Positions 1-7,706 are shown, counted from the stretch's first letter. The stretch: 20,798 bases of DNA from CAZOJJ01 sp964580105 (GCA_964580105.1 CAZOJJ010000048.1:1-20798), one strand, 5' to 3'. Numbers and translations: made by a program. The notes: generated by a model not told the origin, from the sequence alone.

Positions 1-47
1 ACGCCGCATCGTGTCCCTACGCCGCATCGTGTCCCTACGCCGCATCG
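1..47. repeat. 18-bp tandem repeat at window edge
   Basis: The unit ACGCCGCATCGTGTCCCT is present in two full copies plus about 11 bases of a third. The array is intergenic, downstream of the gamma-glutamyltransferase stop codon, and is cut by the window edge, so its real copy number is unknown. Confidence 0.9.
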
Positions 48-84
48 AGACGGTGGAACGCCCGCCTTCCGTGGCCGGATCGAC

Positions 85-1821
85 TCAGTACCCGACGGCG
101 GTATCCGTCTGGCGGCGCGGATCGGCCCCGCCGTGGAGCGTGCGGTTCCCGGCTTCGTCGTACGTGACGTGGATGGCGTCGGCGGCGCCGAAGGTGGAGA
201 CGTAGTCGATCTCCCAGCCCATCGCGCGGAGCGTGTCGAGGCGGAACTCGGGGAAGCCGCGCTCGACCTGCATCTCGTCCGGCAGCCACTGGTGGTGGAA
301 GCGCGGCGCGGCCACGGCCGCCTGCACGTCCATCCCGAAGTCCATCACGTTCGTGAGCACCTGGAAGACGGTCGTGATGATGCGCGCGCCGCCGGGCGAG
401 CCGAGCACCATGAAGAGCCGGCCCTCGGGGTCTTCCACGATGGTCGGCGTCATGGACGAGACGGGCCGCGCACCGGGGCGCACGGCGTTGCGCTCGCCCT
501 GGACGAGCCCCCACAGGTTCGGCTCACCCGGCGCCGCCGTGAAGTCGTCCATCTCGTCGTTGAGGAAGAACCCCGCCCCGTCCACGACGACCTTCGAGCC
601 GTAGAGGTCGTTGATGGTGTACGTCACGGCGACGGCGTTGCCTTCGGCGTCCACGATGGAGTAGTGCGTCGTCTCGGTCCCCTCGGCGGGCAGACCCGGC
701 GGCGTGCCGTGACCGACCGCCGGGCTGGGCGTCGCCCGCGTGGGGTCGAATGTGGCCATCCGTCGGCGGACGTAGCCGGCGTCCATGAGTGCCGAGGCGG
801 GCACGTCCACGAACGCGGGGTCGCCGAGCCAGTGGCTGCGGTCGGCGTAGGCGCGGCGCATGGCCTCGCCGAAGAGGTGGAGGTGCTCGGCCGAGTGCCG
901 GCCCCAGGTCCCGAACGGATACGGTTCGACGGCCCGGAGCATCTGCACCAGCGCCATCCCCCCCGAGGCCGGCGGCCCCATCGCGATCACCCGATGATCC
1001 CGGTAGGTGCCGTAGAGCGGCTCGCGCTCGACGGGCCGGTACGCTTCGAGGTCGGCGTGGGTGATGAGCCCCCCGCCGCGCTCCATCTCCGCCACGATGA
1101 GGTCGGCCGTCTCGCCCTTGTAGAAGCCGTCGCGGCCGTGGTCCCGGATGCGGCGGAGGACGGCGGCGAGGTCGCGCTGGACGAACCGCTCGCCGGGCAC
1201 GAACGCCGCGCCGTCTTCCTTGACGAAATAGCGGCGCGTGCTCGCGTACTCGGCGAAGTCGGGGCGGTAGCGGTTGAAGAGGTTCGCCTGCCGCTCGGCC
1301 AGGAAGAAGCCCTCCTCGGCGAGTGCGATGGCAGGGTCGAGGAGCCGCGCGAGGGGGAGCGAGCCCCAGCGGGCGTGCGCCTCCAGCAGCCCGGCCACGG
1401 TCCCCGGCACCCCGGACGCGAGGTGGCCCTTCGTGCTGCGGCCGGGCACCATGGCGCCGGTGGAGTCCCGGAACATCGCGGCGGTGGCGGCCATCGGGGC
1501 GACCTCGCGGAAGTCGAGCGAGGTCGCCGTGCCGTCGGCGAATCGGACGAGCAGGAAGCCGCCGCCGCCCACGTTGCCCGCGTTCGGGAGCGTCACGGCC
1601 AGCGCGAAGCCCGTCGCCACGGCCGCGTCGATGGCGTTGCCGCCGTCCCGGAGCACATCGAGGCCGACGCGGGCGGCGTCCCCCTGCCCTGCTACGACCA
1701 TCGCGTGCGCGGCCTGCACCGGGGCGGGCGGCCCTTCCCCCGAGGCGGGCGGCGCGGCCTGCTGGCAGGCCACCGACGGGACGAGCAGGAAGGCGACGAA
1801 CAGGACGAGGAGGCGGGGCAT
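85..1821 (-). CDS. ggt: Gamma-glutamyltransferase (glutathione hydrolase), exported lipoprotein-like
   Basis: This enzyme transfers or hydrolyses the gamma-glutamyl group of glutathione and related peptides outside the cytoplasm. It is an Ntn hydrolase made as a proenzyme that cleaves itself before a catalytic threonine. The 578-residue product has a hydrophobic signal with an early cysteine (MPRLLVLFVAFLLVPSVAC), so it may be lipid-anchored, although the lipobox is not ideal. The processing site is in ETTHYS, giving Thr384 as the likely nucleophile. The downstream PVSSMTPT and GSPGGARII motifs match the oxyanion-hole and substrate-binding loops of the family. I chose the ATG at 1821 because the signal peptide starts there. 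An in-frame ATG at 1878 would add 19 residues ahead of it, and the longer frame to 1950 runs into insertion-sequence DNA. The gene stands alone, with an IS inserted 64-74 bp upstream. Confidence 0.93.
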   Translation of the reverse strand: MPRLLVLFVAFLLVPSVACQQAAPPASGEGPPAPVQAAHAMVVAGQGDAARVGLDVLRDGGNAIDAAVATGFALAVTLPNAGNVGGGGFLLVRFADGTATSLDFREVAPMAATAAMFRDSTGAMVPGRSTKGHLASGVPGTVAGLLEAHARWGSLPLARLLDPAIALAEEGFFLAERQANLFNRYRPDFAEYASTRRYFVKEDGAAFVPGERFVQRDLAAVLRRIRDHGRDGFYKGETADLIVAEMERGGGLITHADLEAYRPVEREPLYGTYRDHRVIAMGPPASGGMALVQMLRAVEPYPFGTWGRHSAEHLHLFGEAMRRAYADRSHWLGDPAFVDVPASALMDAGYVRRRMATFDPTRATPSPAVGHGTPPGLPAEGTETTHYSIVDAEGNAVAVTYTINDLYGSKVVVDGAGFFLNDEMDDFTAAPGEPNLWGLVQGERNAVRPGARPVSSMTPTIVEDPEGRLFMVLGSPGGARIITTVFQVLTNVMDFGMDVQAAVAAPRFHHQWLPDEMQVERGFPEFRLDTLRAMGWEIDYVSTFGAADAIHVTYDEAGNRTLHGGADPRRQTDTAVGY

Positions 1822-1884
1822 CGGACGAGCGGCTAGCGTTCGTTCGAAGCTACGCCCGGCCTCGGATGGCTTCGTCATCGGGCA

Positions 1885-1908
1885 CGATTTCGCCCAGGGG
1901 CTACGCAT
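1885..1908. repeat. Left IS end: target duplication plus terminal inverted repeat
   Basis: CGATTTCGCC (1885-1894) is the target-site duplication. CAGGGGCTACGCAT (1895-1908) is the terminal inverted repeat, identical to the reverse complement of the other end. The transposase reading frame extended by the -1 shift stops at 1908-1910, inside or touching this repeat. Confidence 0.95.
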
Positions 1909-3060
1909 CAGTCTAGCTGGAGCACCTTCGCGAGGTAGTCGGCGTCCCATGCCGCACGCATCCGCTTCGTCGGCGCCCCCCCTCCGCCGTCGTCTCCGCC
2001 CGCAGAAGCGTCAGTGCCACGCGGCGCGCGACCGCCAGATTCGCCGCTGCATGGTCGGCCCGTGCCCGGCTCTGGTCCTCCCCGAACGACACGTCGAGGC
2101 TCCAGTGCAGCCCGTTCTCGATGCCCCAGTGGCCCCGTACGGCCCGCGCCAACGCCTCCGCGTCCGGGGCGAGGCTGCTGACGAAGTGCCGCTGCATCGT
2201 CGTCGCCGCGCCGCGCACCGTCCGCGTCGCCTCGACCATCCCCACGCTCTGGAGACCTGGCCAGAGCAGCGCACGGGAGGCCCGCTCCGGCACCGGCGCC
2301 GACCAGTACCGCCGGGTCTCCTCGCGCCCGTGCCCCCGCTCCGAGGTCTCGAAGGCGTCCACCTCGCCTGTGAGCGTGGCCTCGAAGAGCCACCCCTGCG
2401 CGTCGTCCCGCAGCCCGGCCTGATTGCCCTTGAGCGCGAAGACGTAGCTGCCCCCGCCGTCGAGGATCTGCCGGGCGATGTCCGACTGGCAGCCCGCCGC
2501 GTCGATGGTCACGATGCAGCCCGAGAGGTCCAGGAGCGCCAGCAGCCGCGGGATGGCCGAGGCCTCGCCCTCCCCCTCGCCGGCGGCCACCTGCCCGAGG
2601 GCGGCCCCCGCCTCGGTGGCCCACGCCGAGACGACGGTCAGCATCGGCTCGCCTGCGTCTCGCGCTCGCCGGAGCCGCTTGCCATCGACGGCGACGACGC
2701 GGCCGTCTGTGCGTCGGAAGGCGTCCTGTGCCCAAGCGGCGAAGGAGGCCTCGAAGTGGCGTCGGTCGATGAGAGCGAAGACACGGCGGATGGTGTCGTG
2801 GGAGGGGACGCCGTTCTCGAGGGGGAGGAAGCGTCGGAGCCAGTCGAGGCGGGCCTTCCCGAAGGCCTCGATGGCGAGGAAGCTGTCGGCGCCCGCGACG
2901 GTGGCGCAGAGGGCGAGCCCAAAGATGTCGGCGAGGGCGTGCCGGGTGCTCCGGTCACGACGTGGGTCGGGGATGAGGTCGAAGTGGCCTCCGAGCAGGG
3001 GCATGGGCGTAGGGAGAGAGCGAGTCCTCTCCTACGCATCATGCTCATGCGTAGCCCCTG
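1895..3060 (-). mobile_element. Complete ISAs1-family insertion sequence (1166 bp)
   Basis: The element has 14-bp perfect terminal inverted repeats (1895-1908 and 3047-3060) and is flanked by a perfect 10-bp duplication, CGATTTCGCC (1885-1894 and 3061-3070). It carries one transposase gene of the ISAs1 (H-repeat-associated) type. Perfect flanking duplication means a simple and probably recent transposition, with no later rearrangement at either end. It lies in the leader of the gamma-glutamyltransferase gene and is transcribed in the same direction. Confidence 0.95.
1913..3004 (-). CDS. ISAs1-family DDE transposase, C-terminus frameshifted
   Basis: A 363-residue DDE transposase of the ISAs1 family. 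The N-terminal part (FDLIPDPRRDRSTRHALADI) and the catalytic blocks AVDGKRL (Asp107), TIDAAGCQ (Asp168) and HWGIENGLHWSLDVSFGED (Glu296) are typical. After TTAEGG (about 338-343) the frame degenerates into an Arg/Ser-rich tail. The expected family ending (KRMRAAWDADYLAKVLQLD) is encoded in the next frame and stops at 1908. The switch point is a run of seven G on the coding strand (1976-1982). One extra G, or a -1 slip by the ribosome, would restore the normal protein. It could be a pseudogene, a sequencing error or a programmed frameshift. The start ATG at 3004 lies 43 bp inside the right terminal repeat. Confidence 0.9.
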   Translation of the reverse strand: MPLLGGHFDLIPDPRRDRSTRHALADIFGLALCATVAGADSFLAIEAFGKARLDWLRRFLPLENGVPSHDTIRRVFALIDRRHFEASFAAWAQDAFRRTDGRVVAVDGKRLRRARDAGEPMLTVVSAWATEAGAALGQVAAGEGEGEASAIPRLLALLDLSGCIVTIDAAGCQSDIARQILDGGGSYVFALKGNQAGLRDDAQGWLFEATLTGEVDAFETSERGHGREETRRYWSAPVPERASRALLWPGLQSVGMVEATRTVRGAATTMQRHFVSSLAPDAEALARAVRGHWGIENGLHWSLDVSFGEDQSRARADHAAANLAVARRVALTLLRAETTAEGGRRRSGCVRHGTPTTSRRCSS

Positions 3061-3070
3061 CGATTTCGCC
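3047..3070. repeat. Right IS end: terminal inverted repeat plus target duplication
   Basis: ATGCGTAGCCCCTG (3047-3060) is the inverted copy of the left end, followed at once by CGATTTCGCC (3061-3070), the second copy of the 10-bp target duplication. Confidence 0.95.
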
Positions 3071-3085
3071 CCTCTAACCCGGGTG

Positions 3086-3115
3086 TTGCACTTTGCAATA
3101 GCGGCGTTTACCTTG
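3086..3115 (+). promoter_or_regulatory. Possible Bacteroidota-type promoter for the small membrane peptide
   Basis: TTG at 3086-3088 and TACCTTG at 3109-3115 are separated by 20 nt. This resembles the -33 TTG / -7 TAnnTTTG pattern used by the Bacteroidota housekeeping sigma factor, though the -7 box is imperfect. It would give a leader of roughly 55-60 nt before the ATG at 3180. The stretch is more AT-rich than its surroundings. Confidence 0.35.
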
Positions 3116-3179
3116 CACGTGGCCTCCGGCCATTCCCTGAGGGACCCTCATCCGTACTTGTCCCTAACCCCCCGCTCCC

Positions 3180-3257
3180 ATGCACCGCCTCATCTCCGTC
3201 ATGACCGCTGCGGCGGTCCTGGTCGGGCTCGGCGTTCTTGCCGTGTTCCAGTTCTGA
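3180..3257 (+). CDS. 25-residue single-pass membrane peptide
   Basis: A very short ORF that encodes two N-terminal charged or polar residues (MHRLIS), a hydrophobic stretch rich in Ala, Val and Leu with two Gly (residues 7-23), and ends Gln-Phe. It looks like a free-standing single-pass membrane peptide, not a cleaved signal, because nothing follows the hydrophobic helix. A candidate promoter lies upstream (3086-3115) and a long perfect hairpin lies 21 bp after the stop, so the gene appears to be a self-contained transcription unit. I do not recognise the family. An in-frame ATG at codon 8 is an alternative start but would cut the helix. Confidence 0.55.
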   Translation: MHRLISVMTAAAVLVGLGVLAVFQF

Positions 3258-3278
3258 CACGCGACCCAGCCCTGCCGC

Positions 3279-3317
3279 GAGAGCGCGGCCCTTCGGACGC
3301 CGGAGGGCCGCGCTCTC
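3279..3317 (+). terminator. Strong hairpin terminator after the small peptide gene
   Basis: GAGAGCGCGGCCC (3279-3291) pairs perfectly with GGGCCGCGCTCTC (3305-3317). The stem continues inward by about five more pairs to a 3-nt loop. It is followed by CCGTTTGGGG, so the U-tract is short. The hairpin separates the small peptide gene from the symporter. Confidence 0.7.
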
Positions 3318-3397
3318 CGTTTGGGGGGCTGCCTCGGGATGCGGGTGGCCCATTCTCCGCGGCGTCGTAGACTCCGGCCGCACCCGCCCTCGCCCGG

Positions 3398-5293
3398 ATG
3401 ACCCTGCTCGACTGGCTCCTCGTCGCCCTCTACCTCGCCCTCACCCTCGGCATCGCGGCGTTCTACGCGCGGCGGGCCTCGCGGAGCACGACCGAGTTCT
3501 TCGCCTCCGGCCGTGCGATGCCGTGGTGGCTCGCCGGCACGAGCATGGTGGCGACGACCTTCGCCGCCGACACCCCGCTCCTCATCACCGAGGTCGTTGC
3601 GGCCGACGGCATCTCGGGCAACTGGATCTGGTGGTGCGGCGCGCTCGGCGGCGTGCTGACGGTGTTCTTCTTCGCGCGGCTGTGGCGGAGGAGCGGCGTG
3701 CTGACCGACGTCGAGTTCGTCGAGCTCCGCTACAGCGGCCGGCCGGCGGCGGCCCTGCGCGGCGTCAAAGCGGTCTACTTCGGGCTCTTCATGAACGCCG
3801 CCATCGTCGGGTGGGTGGCGCTGGCGATGGAGACGGTGCTCTCGGTGCTCTTTCCCGAGATGCGCCTCTTCGGGCGCGAGTCGTTCTCCGTCCTCGGCCT
3901 GGAGCTCGGCGCGCCGATGGCGACGGTCGGCCTGCTGACGCTGCTCGTGGCGGCATACGCCCTCCTCTCCGGCCTGTGGGGCATCGCCGTGACCGACGCG
4001 TTCCAGTTCGCCCTGGCGATGCTCGGCTCCGTCCTCCTCGCCGTCTACGCGCTCGGCCTGCCCGAGATCGGCGGCCTCGGCGGGTTGATCGACAACGTAC
4101 CCGATACGACGCTCCGCTTCTTCCCCGTCGTCGGGGCCGACGTGGCCGAGGGCGCGGCCGTGTTCGCGCTCTCCGGCCTCGCCTTCGTGGCCTACTTCGG
4201 CGTGCAGTGGTGGGCGAGCTGGTACCCCGGGCAGGAGCCCGGCGGCGGCGGCTACGTGGCCCAGCGGATGCTCGCGGCGCGGGGCGAGCGGGACTCGGCG
4301 CTGGCCGTGCTCTGGTTCACCGTCGCCCACTACTGCGTGCGGCCGTGGCCGTGGATCCTCGTCGCCCTCTGCGCGCTCGTGCTCTTCCCCGGGTTGGAGA
4401 ACCCGCGCGAGGGGTACGTCCTGATGATGCGCGAGGCGCTGCCGCCGGGCATCCTCGGCCTGCTCTTCGCGGCGTTCCTGGCCGCGTTCATGAGCACGAT
4501 CTCGACGCAGCTCAACTGGGGCACGAGCTACCTCGTGCACGACCTCTACGCGCGGTTCGTGGCGCCCGAGCGATCCGAGCGGCACTACGTCCTCGTCTCG
4601 CGGCTGGTCACGGTCGGCCTCGCCGTCGTCGGCGTCCTCGTGGCGACGCAGCTCGACACGATCACCGAGGCGTGGGGGCTCGTGCTGAGCGCCTCGGCCG
4701 GCCTCGGCCTCGTGCTCATCCTCCGCTGGTACTGGTGGCGCATCAACGCCTGGAGCGAGCTGACCGCGACGCTCGTTCCCCTGGGGCTCGTCGGGCTCCA
4801 GCTGCTCGGCGTCGAGGTGCCGTTCCTGACGGCCGCCTTCCCCGTCAACCTCTACGGCATCGTCGCCGTCACGACGGCGGCGTGGGTGCTCGTCACGCTG
4901 CTCACGCGGCCCACCGACCCGGCCACGCTCGACGCGTTCTACACGCGCGTCCGCCCCGCCGGGCCCGGCTGGCGACGCGTGGCGGCGAGCCACCCGGAGG
5001 TGCGGCCGACCGAGGCGCTCGGCCGACAGGCGCTGCGCTGGGCGCTCGGCGTGGCGCTCGTCTACGCCGCGCTGTTCGGGACGGGCTGGCTCCTCTTCGG
5101 GCGCTGGCTCGCCGGCGGCGTGGCCCTCCTCCTCGCCGCCGGCCTCCTCGCCTTCCTCGTGCGCAGCCTCGACCGCACCGAGAGCCCGTCGCTTCCTGAG
5201 CGCCCCCGCCTCGGCGACTCCGAGGCGGAGGGAGCCGGTGCAGATTCGGTGCAACCCTCGCCCTGCCAGAACCCCTCGCCTTCGGGCGGGTAG
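3398..5293 (+). CDS. Sodium:solute symporter family (SSS) transporter
   Basis: A 631-residue integral membrane protein of the SSS/SLC5 type, which imports a small solute together with sodium. The N-terminus has the usual first helix (LDWLLVALYLALTLGIAAFYA), then the conserved loop STTEFFASGRAMPWWLAGTS, followed by MVATTFAADTPLL in the second helix, where sodium-site residues of the family lie. About 13-14 hydrophobic helices follow to residue 580. The cytosolic tail (about 595-631) is rich in Pro, Glu and Ser and looks disordered. Substrate cannot be read from sequence; relatives carry sugars, proline, pantothenate or similar. The next gene starts 28 bp downstream, so co-transcription with the FKBP gene is possible. 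Confidence 0.9.
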   Translation: MTLLDWLLVALYLALTLGIAAFYARRASRSTTEFFASGRAMPWWLAGTSMVATTFAADTPLLITEVVAADGISGNWIWWCGALGGVLTVFFFARLWRRSGVLTDVEFVELRYSGRPAAALRGVKAVYFGLFMNAAIVGWVALAMETVLSVLFPEMRLFGRESFSVLGLELGAPMATVGLLTLLVAAYALLSGLWGIAVTDAFQFALAMLGSVLLAVYALGLPEIGGLGGLIDNVPDTTLRFFPVVGADVAEGAAVFALSGLAFVAYFGVQWWASWYPGQEPGGGGYVAQRMLAARGERDSALAVLWFTVAHYCVRPWPWILVALCALVLFPGLENPREGYVLMMREALPPGILGLLFAAFLAAFMSTISTQLNWGTSYLVHDLYARFVAPERSERHYVLVSRLVTVGLAVVGVLVATQLDTITEAWGLVLSASAGLGLVLILRWYWWRINAWSELTATLVPLGLVGLQLLGVEVPFLTAAFPVNLYGIVAVTTAAWVLVTLLTRPTDPATLDAFYTRVRPAGPGWRRVAASHPEVRPTEALGRQALRWALGVALVYAALFGTGWLLFGRWLAGGVALLLAAGLLAFLVRSLDRTESPSLPERPRLGDSEAEGAGADSVQPSPCQNPSPSGG

Positions 5294-5302
5294 GTTCGTT
5301 TT
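5275..5302 (+). terminator. Weak UUCG hairpin at the end of the symporter gene
   Basis: CTCGCC-TTCG-GGCGGG (5275-5290) forms a 6-bp stem with a stable UUCG loop, and a TTTT run follows at 5299-5302. It overlaps the symporter stop codon and lies just before the FKBP start. It may terminate or only attenuate transcription. Confidence 0.3.
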
Positions 5303-5321
5303 CTCATCCACCCGCAGACCC

Positions 5322-5750
5322 ATGCCCGCAGCGCAGTCCGGCGACACCGTCCGCATCCACTACACCGGCCGCCTCGGCGACGGCACCGTGTTCGACTCCT
5401 CCGACGGCCGCGAGCCGCTCTCGTTCACCGTCGGCTCGGGCGAGGTCATCGCCGGCTTCGACCGGGGCGTGGCGGGAATGGAGGTCGGCGAGACGAAGAC
5501 CATCGAGATCCCGGCCGCCGAGGCCTACGGCGAGCACCGCGAAGAGATGACGCTCACGGTGGGACGGGACCAGTTCCCCGAGGGGATGGAGCCGGAGGTC
5601 GGCCAGTCCCTCCAGCTGGGCCTCTCGGACGGCCAGACCGTGCAGGTCGTCGTGGCCGCCGTCGAGGGCGACGCCGTGACGCTCGACGCCAACCACCCGC
5701 TGGCCGGGAAGGACCTCATCTTCGACCTGGAGTTGGTGGGGATCGGGTAG
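5322..5750 (+). CDS. SlyD-type FKBP peptidyl-prolyl cis-trans isomerase
   Basis: A 142-residue isomerase that speeds rotation about Xaa-Pro bonds, with an inserted chaperone flap as in SlyD. The FKBP half-domain is clear: VRIHYTG (10-16), GTVFDSS (21-27) and EVIAGFDRGVAGM (41-53). The insert-in-flap domain spans about 69-124, and the fold closes with LDANHPLAGKDLIFDLELVGIG. There is no signal peptide, so it acts in the cytoplasm. The metal-binding His/Cys tail of Escherichia coli SlyD is absent. The start is the ATG at 5322; the frame is open further upstream but that part is antisense-like, Arg/Pro-rich and overlaps the symporter. Confidence 0.93.
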   Translation: MPAAQSGDTVRIHYTGRLGDGTVFDSSDGREPLSFTVGSGEVIAGFDRGVAGMEVGETKTIEIPAAEAYGEHREEMTLTVGRDQFPEGMEPEVGQSLQLGLSDGQTVQVVVAAVEGDAVTLDANHPLAGKDLIFDLELVGIG

Positions 5751-5815
5751 GCCCGGCCGGTCCGCCTCACACGTCCTCCCACCACGCGCCGGTGCGCGCT
5801 TCCGGACGCCCCGCC

Positions 5816-7705
5816 TCACGACCGGCCGGGCGCGACCGCGGCACCGACCGCGGCACCGACCGCGGCACCGACCGCGGCACCGACCGCGGCACCGACCGCN
5901 NNNNNNNNNNNNNNNNNNNNNNNNNNNNNNNNNNNNNNNNNNNNNNNNNNNNNNNNNNNNNNNNNNNNNNNNNNNNNNNNNNNNNNNNNNNNNNNNNNNG
6001 GCGTCGGCAGGGTGCCGAGGCGGAGGAGGTAGCGGAGGTAGCGGAGCCGACCGAAGGCCGGAAGTGCGTCGAGCCGGGCGAGCACGCGCGTGCACTCCTC
6101 GCGCTGCACGGCGGCCCGCGTGCGGAGCCGCGCGGCCTCGCGGTCGAGCGCGTCGCTCTGGCGCTGGAGGTGGCGGCGGAGCCGCTGCTCCTCGGCGGGC
6201 GAGAGCGCCCCGGGCGCGGCGTCGGCGTAGCGCGCCACGAGCGCGGCGCGCCAGGCATCCACGGCGGCGCGGCTGACCGACGAGACGCCTTTCGCCTCGG
6301 CCACCCGCTCGGGCGTAGCCATCCGGGCGTCGCGGACGCCGGCGGCCTTGAGCCGCACGACGACCCGGTGGCCGACGTCCTCGACCGCGTCCATCTCCCC
6401 GACGAAGTGGCGCTGGAGGTGCCGGCCGAGGGCCTCCTCGCGCAGCTCGGCGAGGCGGGCGGCGCGGGCGTCTTCGGCACCCTCGTGGAGGCGCCGCTTC
6501 TCGTCCCCGAGGTGGCCTGCCTCGGCGTCCAGCTCGTCGGCCCAGCGGGCCAGGGCGGCGGCCTCGCTCGCCAGCCGGCGCCGGCGGCGCACCACCGAGA
6601 GGCGGCGGTAGGCCCCGTCTACGGCGAACCCGGCGGCTCCGGCCAGTGCCGCTCCCACCCCGAAGGCGAGGGCGGGCCTCCCGGCCAGCACCAGGCTAAG
6701 CACGACCCCGAAGCCGGCGAGGGCGGCCGGAAGAAACGCCCGCTCGAACGCCGTCCGCTGGGCACGGAGCGGCTCGCCGCGCGGTGCCCGCGTGCGCGGC
6801 TTTGCCTCGGGCACCCGGCCTGCCAGGACCGCGTCGAGCGGCGGCACCCGCTCCAGCGGCAGGAAGCAGGCCGTGCGGAGCGCTTCGGCCAGCGGACGGG
6901 CGGACTCGATCCGGCGCAGGTCCGCGAACAGCGGCGCCTCGTCCGGCGCGAAGAAGTCGTCGGAGGTAAACAGGAGGTTCTCGCCCGTCGCGTAGCGGTC
7001 CCAGAGCACGGGCTCGGCGGCGAGGGCCCGAAGCGCGGTGTAGACGACGAGTCCGGGAAAGCGGTCGAGGTGCGGCCCCGCGTCGCGCTCGGTGCGGTCG
7101 GGGTGCTGGTAGTTGCGGTGGCCGACCTCCGGCGCGGGCGTGCCGTAGAGCGCGGGCACGACGAAGGCGTCGTAATCGACGAGGGTGAGACGCGGCCGGC
7201 CGTCGGCTTCGCGAACGAGCACGTTGCCGTGCTGGAGGTCGCCGTGGGCGAATCCGTGCGCCTCGAGATCGGCGAGCATCCGGCGCCAGGCCTCGGCCAG
7301 CGCCGCCATCCGGTCCGCCTCGGCGTAATGCCGGGCTACGTAGCGGCCGAGCGTCTCGCCCTCGGCCCAGTCCATCACGACGAGCGGGTACGCCGTGCCG
7401 CCGACGCGCACGCCGCGCGGCTGGTAGTCGAAACCGACGGTGTAGGGCAACGCGGCTTCGCGGAGCGCCTTCGCGACCTCTCGGTAGCGCCGCTGCTGCG
7501 CGGGCACCTCCGTCAGCAAGCACCGCACGGCCACGCGGCCTTCGGCCGTCTCGGCCGGGAAGACGGCAGCGAAGGCGCCGGTGATCGGCTGCGGCAGACC
7601 GAGCGGCCCGGCCTCGACGGTCCCGGCCGCGAGGACGGGATCGGTGAACGCCTCGTCGGGGAACTGGAGGGCGTCCTGGTAGTCACCGGGCGTCGGGTAG
7701 GCCAC
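5816..7705 (-). CDS. Membrane-anchored protein kinase with C-terminal helix-hairpin-helix (TerY-P triad kinase), 3' end across gap
   Basis: A protein kinase-fold enzyme. The catalytic loop is HGDLQHGN (154-161), the metal-binding motif DYD (177-179), and GHRNYQHP (195-202) follows. HGD and DYD replace the usual HRD and DFG, as seen in this family, and Arg61 in VAVRCLL stands where a lysine is usual. Two hydrophobic segments (about 325-342 and 344-362) form a membrane hairpin. A coiled coil (about 375-425) and a helix-hairpin-helix-like module (about 436-490, VEDVGHRVVVRLKAAGV then GVSSVSRAAVDAWRAAL) follow. The start is GTG at 7705, one nt after the phosphatase stop. The sequence crosses the 100-N gap, so the frame and true C-terminus beyond residue about 568 are unknown. 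If the frame holds, the tail is Ala-Val-Gly-Ala repeats ending at 5816. Confidence 0.85.
   Translation of the reverse strand: MAYPTPGDYQDALQFPDEAFTDPVLAAGTVEAGPLGLPQPITGAFAAVFPAETAEGRVAVRCLLTEVPAQQRRYREVAKALREAALPYTVGFDYQPRGVRVGGTAYPLVVMDWAEGETLGRYVARHYAEADRMAALAEAWRRMLADLEAHGFAHGDLQHGNVLVREADGRPRLTLVDYDAFVVPALYGTPAPEVGHRNYQHPDRTERDAGPHLDRFPGLVVYTALRALAAEPVLWDRYATGENLLFTSDDFFAPDEAPLFADLRRIESARPLAEALRTACFLPLERVPPLDAVLAGRVPEAKPRTRAPRGEPLRAQRTAFERAFLPAALAGFGVVLSLVLAGRPALAFGVGAALAGAAGFAVDGAYRRLSVVRRRRRLASEAAALARWADELDAEAGHLGDEKRRLHEGAEDARAARLAELREEALGRHLQRHFVGEMDAVEDVGHRVVVRLKAAGVRDARMATPERVAEAKGVSSVSRAAVDAWRAALVARYADAAPGALSPAEEQRLRRHLQRQSDALDREAARLRTRAAVQREECTRVLARLDALPAFGRLRYLRYLLRLGTLPTXXXXXXXXXXXXXXXXXXXXXXXXXXXXXXXXXXAVGAAVGAAVGAAVGAAVGAAVAPGRS
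5841..5899. repeat. 12-bp tandem repeat running into the assembly gap
   Basis: Five near-complete copies of GCACCGACCGCG end exactly at the N run. Read on the minus strand in the frame of the kinase gene they would encode repeated Ala-Val-Gly-Ala. Because the array touches the gap, the copy number is unknown. Confidence 0.92.
5900..5999. other. Assembly gap (100 N)
   Basis: Exactly 100 N, the conventional placeholder for a scaffold gap of unknown length. It lies in the 3' part of the kinase gene, next to the 12-bp tandem array. Confidence 0.98.
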
Positions 7706-7706
7706 G

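Noticed and set aside
133..1836. Long plus-strand frame opposite ggt
   Set aside because: His/Val/Arg/Gly-rich composition and no family similarity; a GC-driven antisense shadow of the ggt gene.
5205..5270. Cobalamin-riboswitch-like string (GCCGGTGCAGATTCGG... plus a CCGCCTCGG/CCGAGGCGG hairpin) near the end of the symporter gene
   Set aside because: It lies inside the open symporter frame, lacks the full conserved core (no clear CCCGC-ACTGT block), and the next gene (FKBP) is not a B12-linked gene. Similarity is probably chance in GC-rich DNA.
3164..5356. 730-residue minus-strand frame opposite the symporter
   Set aside because: Extreme Arg/Glu/His composition, mirrors the symporter codons; no domain.
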